From: Phoronis australis | Lineage: Eukaryota; Phoronida; Phoronidae | DNA: 42,438 nt | Assembly: GCA_002633005.1 (NCBI GenBank) | Contig: NMRA01000008.1 | Span: forward strand, 7,758-50,195 | Direction of reading: 5' to 3' | Shown here: piece after piece, positions 41,621 through 42,438 of the stretch | Numbering within the stretch: position 1 is the stretch's first letter | Layout of the letters: each line of letters starts with the position of its first letter | Position numbers and translations under genes: made by a program | The notes under the pieces: model-generated | The model's input: the letters and a program-made list of their open reading frames with translations, nothing else | Database searches by the model: none | Told to the model about the DNA's origin: nothing

Positions 41621-42438
41621 GTTAATTTTCAGAAGCAGGCATTACACGAGATGTGCATATGCTTAACATCTTTTTGAACAGGTTCCTTAATCATGCTATT
41701 ACAGTTATACTTATCATTTGTTTCCAAATTCTTGTGTTTTATAACTAGATTACATGAAATTTATACATTGTGTTGATGTTAACTGGTGTGCCAGTTTTTC
41801 AGTGACCTTACCCTAACAAATTTATTCTCAGAAGTCTCCTGAATAACCATTCATTGTTAGACATGACAGGTTTCAATAATGGTATTACTAGAACAATACT
41901 GCTCTTTTCATGTGCATATGAACGCATTACTAGTAAGTGCAAGGTATTACAACATGAGTTATATTTCTACCTGAATTTTGTCTATGATCTCACTTTCACT
42001 GTCAAGTTAGGGTTTGATATCAGGAAAGTAGGGATGGAAGTTCCAAAATGTTCGGCATGTGTTGTTCATGAGCCAGGCACGGATATTTGTTATTTCACTT
42101 CCAGTTAGTTGACTTCAGCAGCCCCCAGCTCAGACGTGAGAATATCTACTCTATTTGGACTTTTAAATTTTTTTGGGATAAAGGGTCAATAAAGCCAAAC
42201 CTTTTGTCAAAAACCAACTTTTAATTTAGCTCACTTACAGTTATAAAATTGTTCTTACTCGGATTACAGATAACTTGTAGGCTTTAGAACTACTGACTGT
42301 TGGTTATTGATTCCATAAAGGTTGCTTGTCAAGGCTATATAGCTGTCGGGAATTTCAGACGATTTATTGTAATCAAGTTTAATGAGAAACAATCTAAATA
42401 CAACTGTTTGGTGTTGTTCGTTGTGTCGGCACAAAATC
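41621..42438. other. Non-coding right end
   Basis: AT-rich and contains the third copy of a short dispersed repeat (42205-42254). No exon recognised. Confidence 0.5.

Overview
This is a eukaryotic (animal) genomic window. Genes are split into short exons by roughly 0.2-3.5 kb AT-rich introns with ordinary GT/AG borders. Intergenic and intronic DNA is packed with interspersed repeats. There is no prokaryotic gene organisation. The protein matches (NEMF and an ENTPD5/6-type nucleotidase), compact introns and visible allelic divergence suggest a marine invertebrate, possibly an invertebrate deuterostome; I cannot name the species.

Left part, minus strand (1680-14697): the first twelve coding exons of NEMF (Rqc2/Tae2 family, ribosome-associated quality control) can be assembled in phase, from an ATG at 14697 to an exon ending at 1680, about 466 codons. 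The rest of the gene lies beyond the left edge. Its introns hold fold-back elements (2.3-4.1 kb), a TIR element of 487 bp (5092-5578), a BEL/Pao retrotransposon fragment (9562-10059) and a modular repeat (11111-12194).

Middle part, plus strand (16141-29333): an ENTPD5/6-like ER/Golgi nucleoside diphosphatase, head to head with NEMF (ATG-to-ATG about 1.44 kb). Eleven coding exons join in phase. A twelfth (exon 6) is only partly recognisable and its splice donor is off by one base. The first two coding exons occur twice, in near-identical 1.66 kb blocks on either side of a 393-N gap. I read this as an allelic assembly duplication. A second pair of 1471-bp blocks abuts a single N at 40149 in the same way.

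Right part (29334-42438): mostly non-coding. It holds a large copy of the modular repeat (30186-32036), a likely promoter plus the first two exons of an unidentified lysine/threonine-rich gene (35965-36271), and several weak exon candidates.

The most interesting signal is the modular repeat family (copies at 1-350, 11111-12194, 28081-28356 and 30186-32036). It has 11-bp inverted ends, terminal hairpins and internal modules of about 130-160 bp, each carrying a close match to the CTCF core motif. The motifs point right in the two left copies and left in the two right copies, so they converge on the NEMF promoter and the whole ENTPD gene. Whether CTCF binds them is untested.
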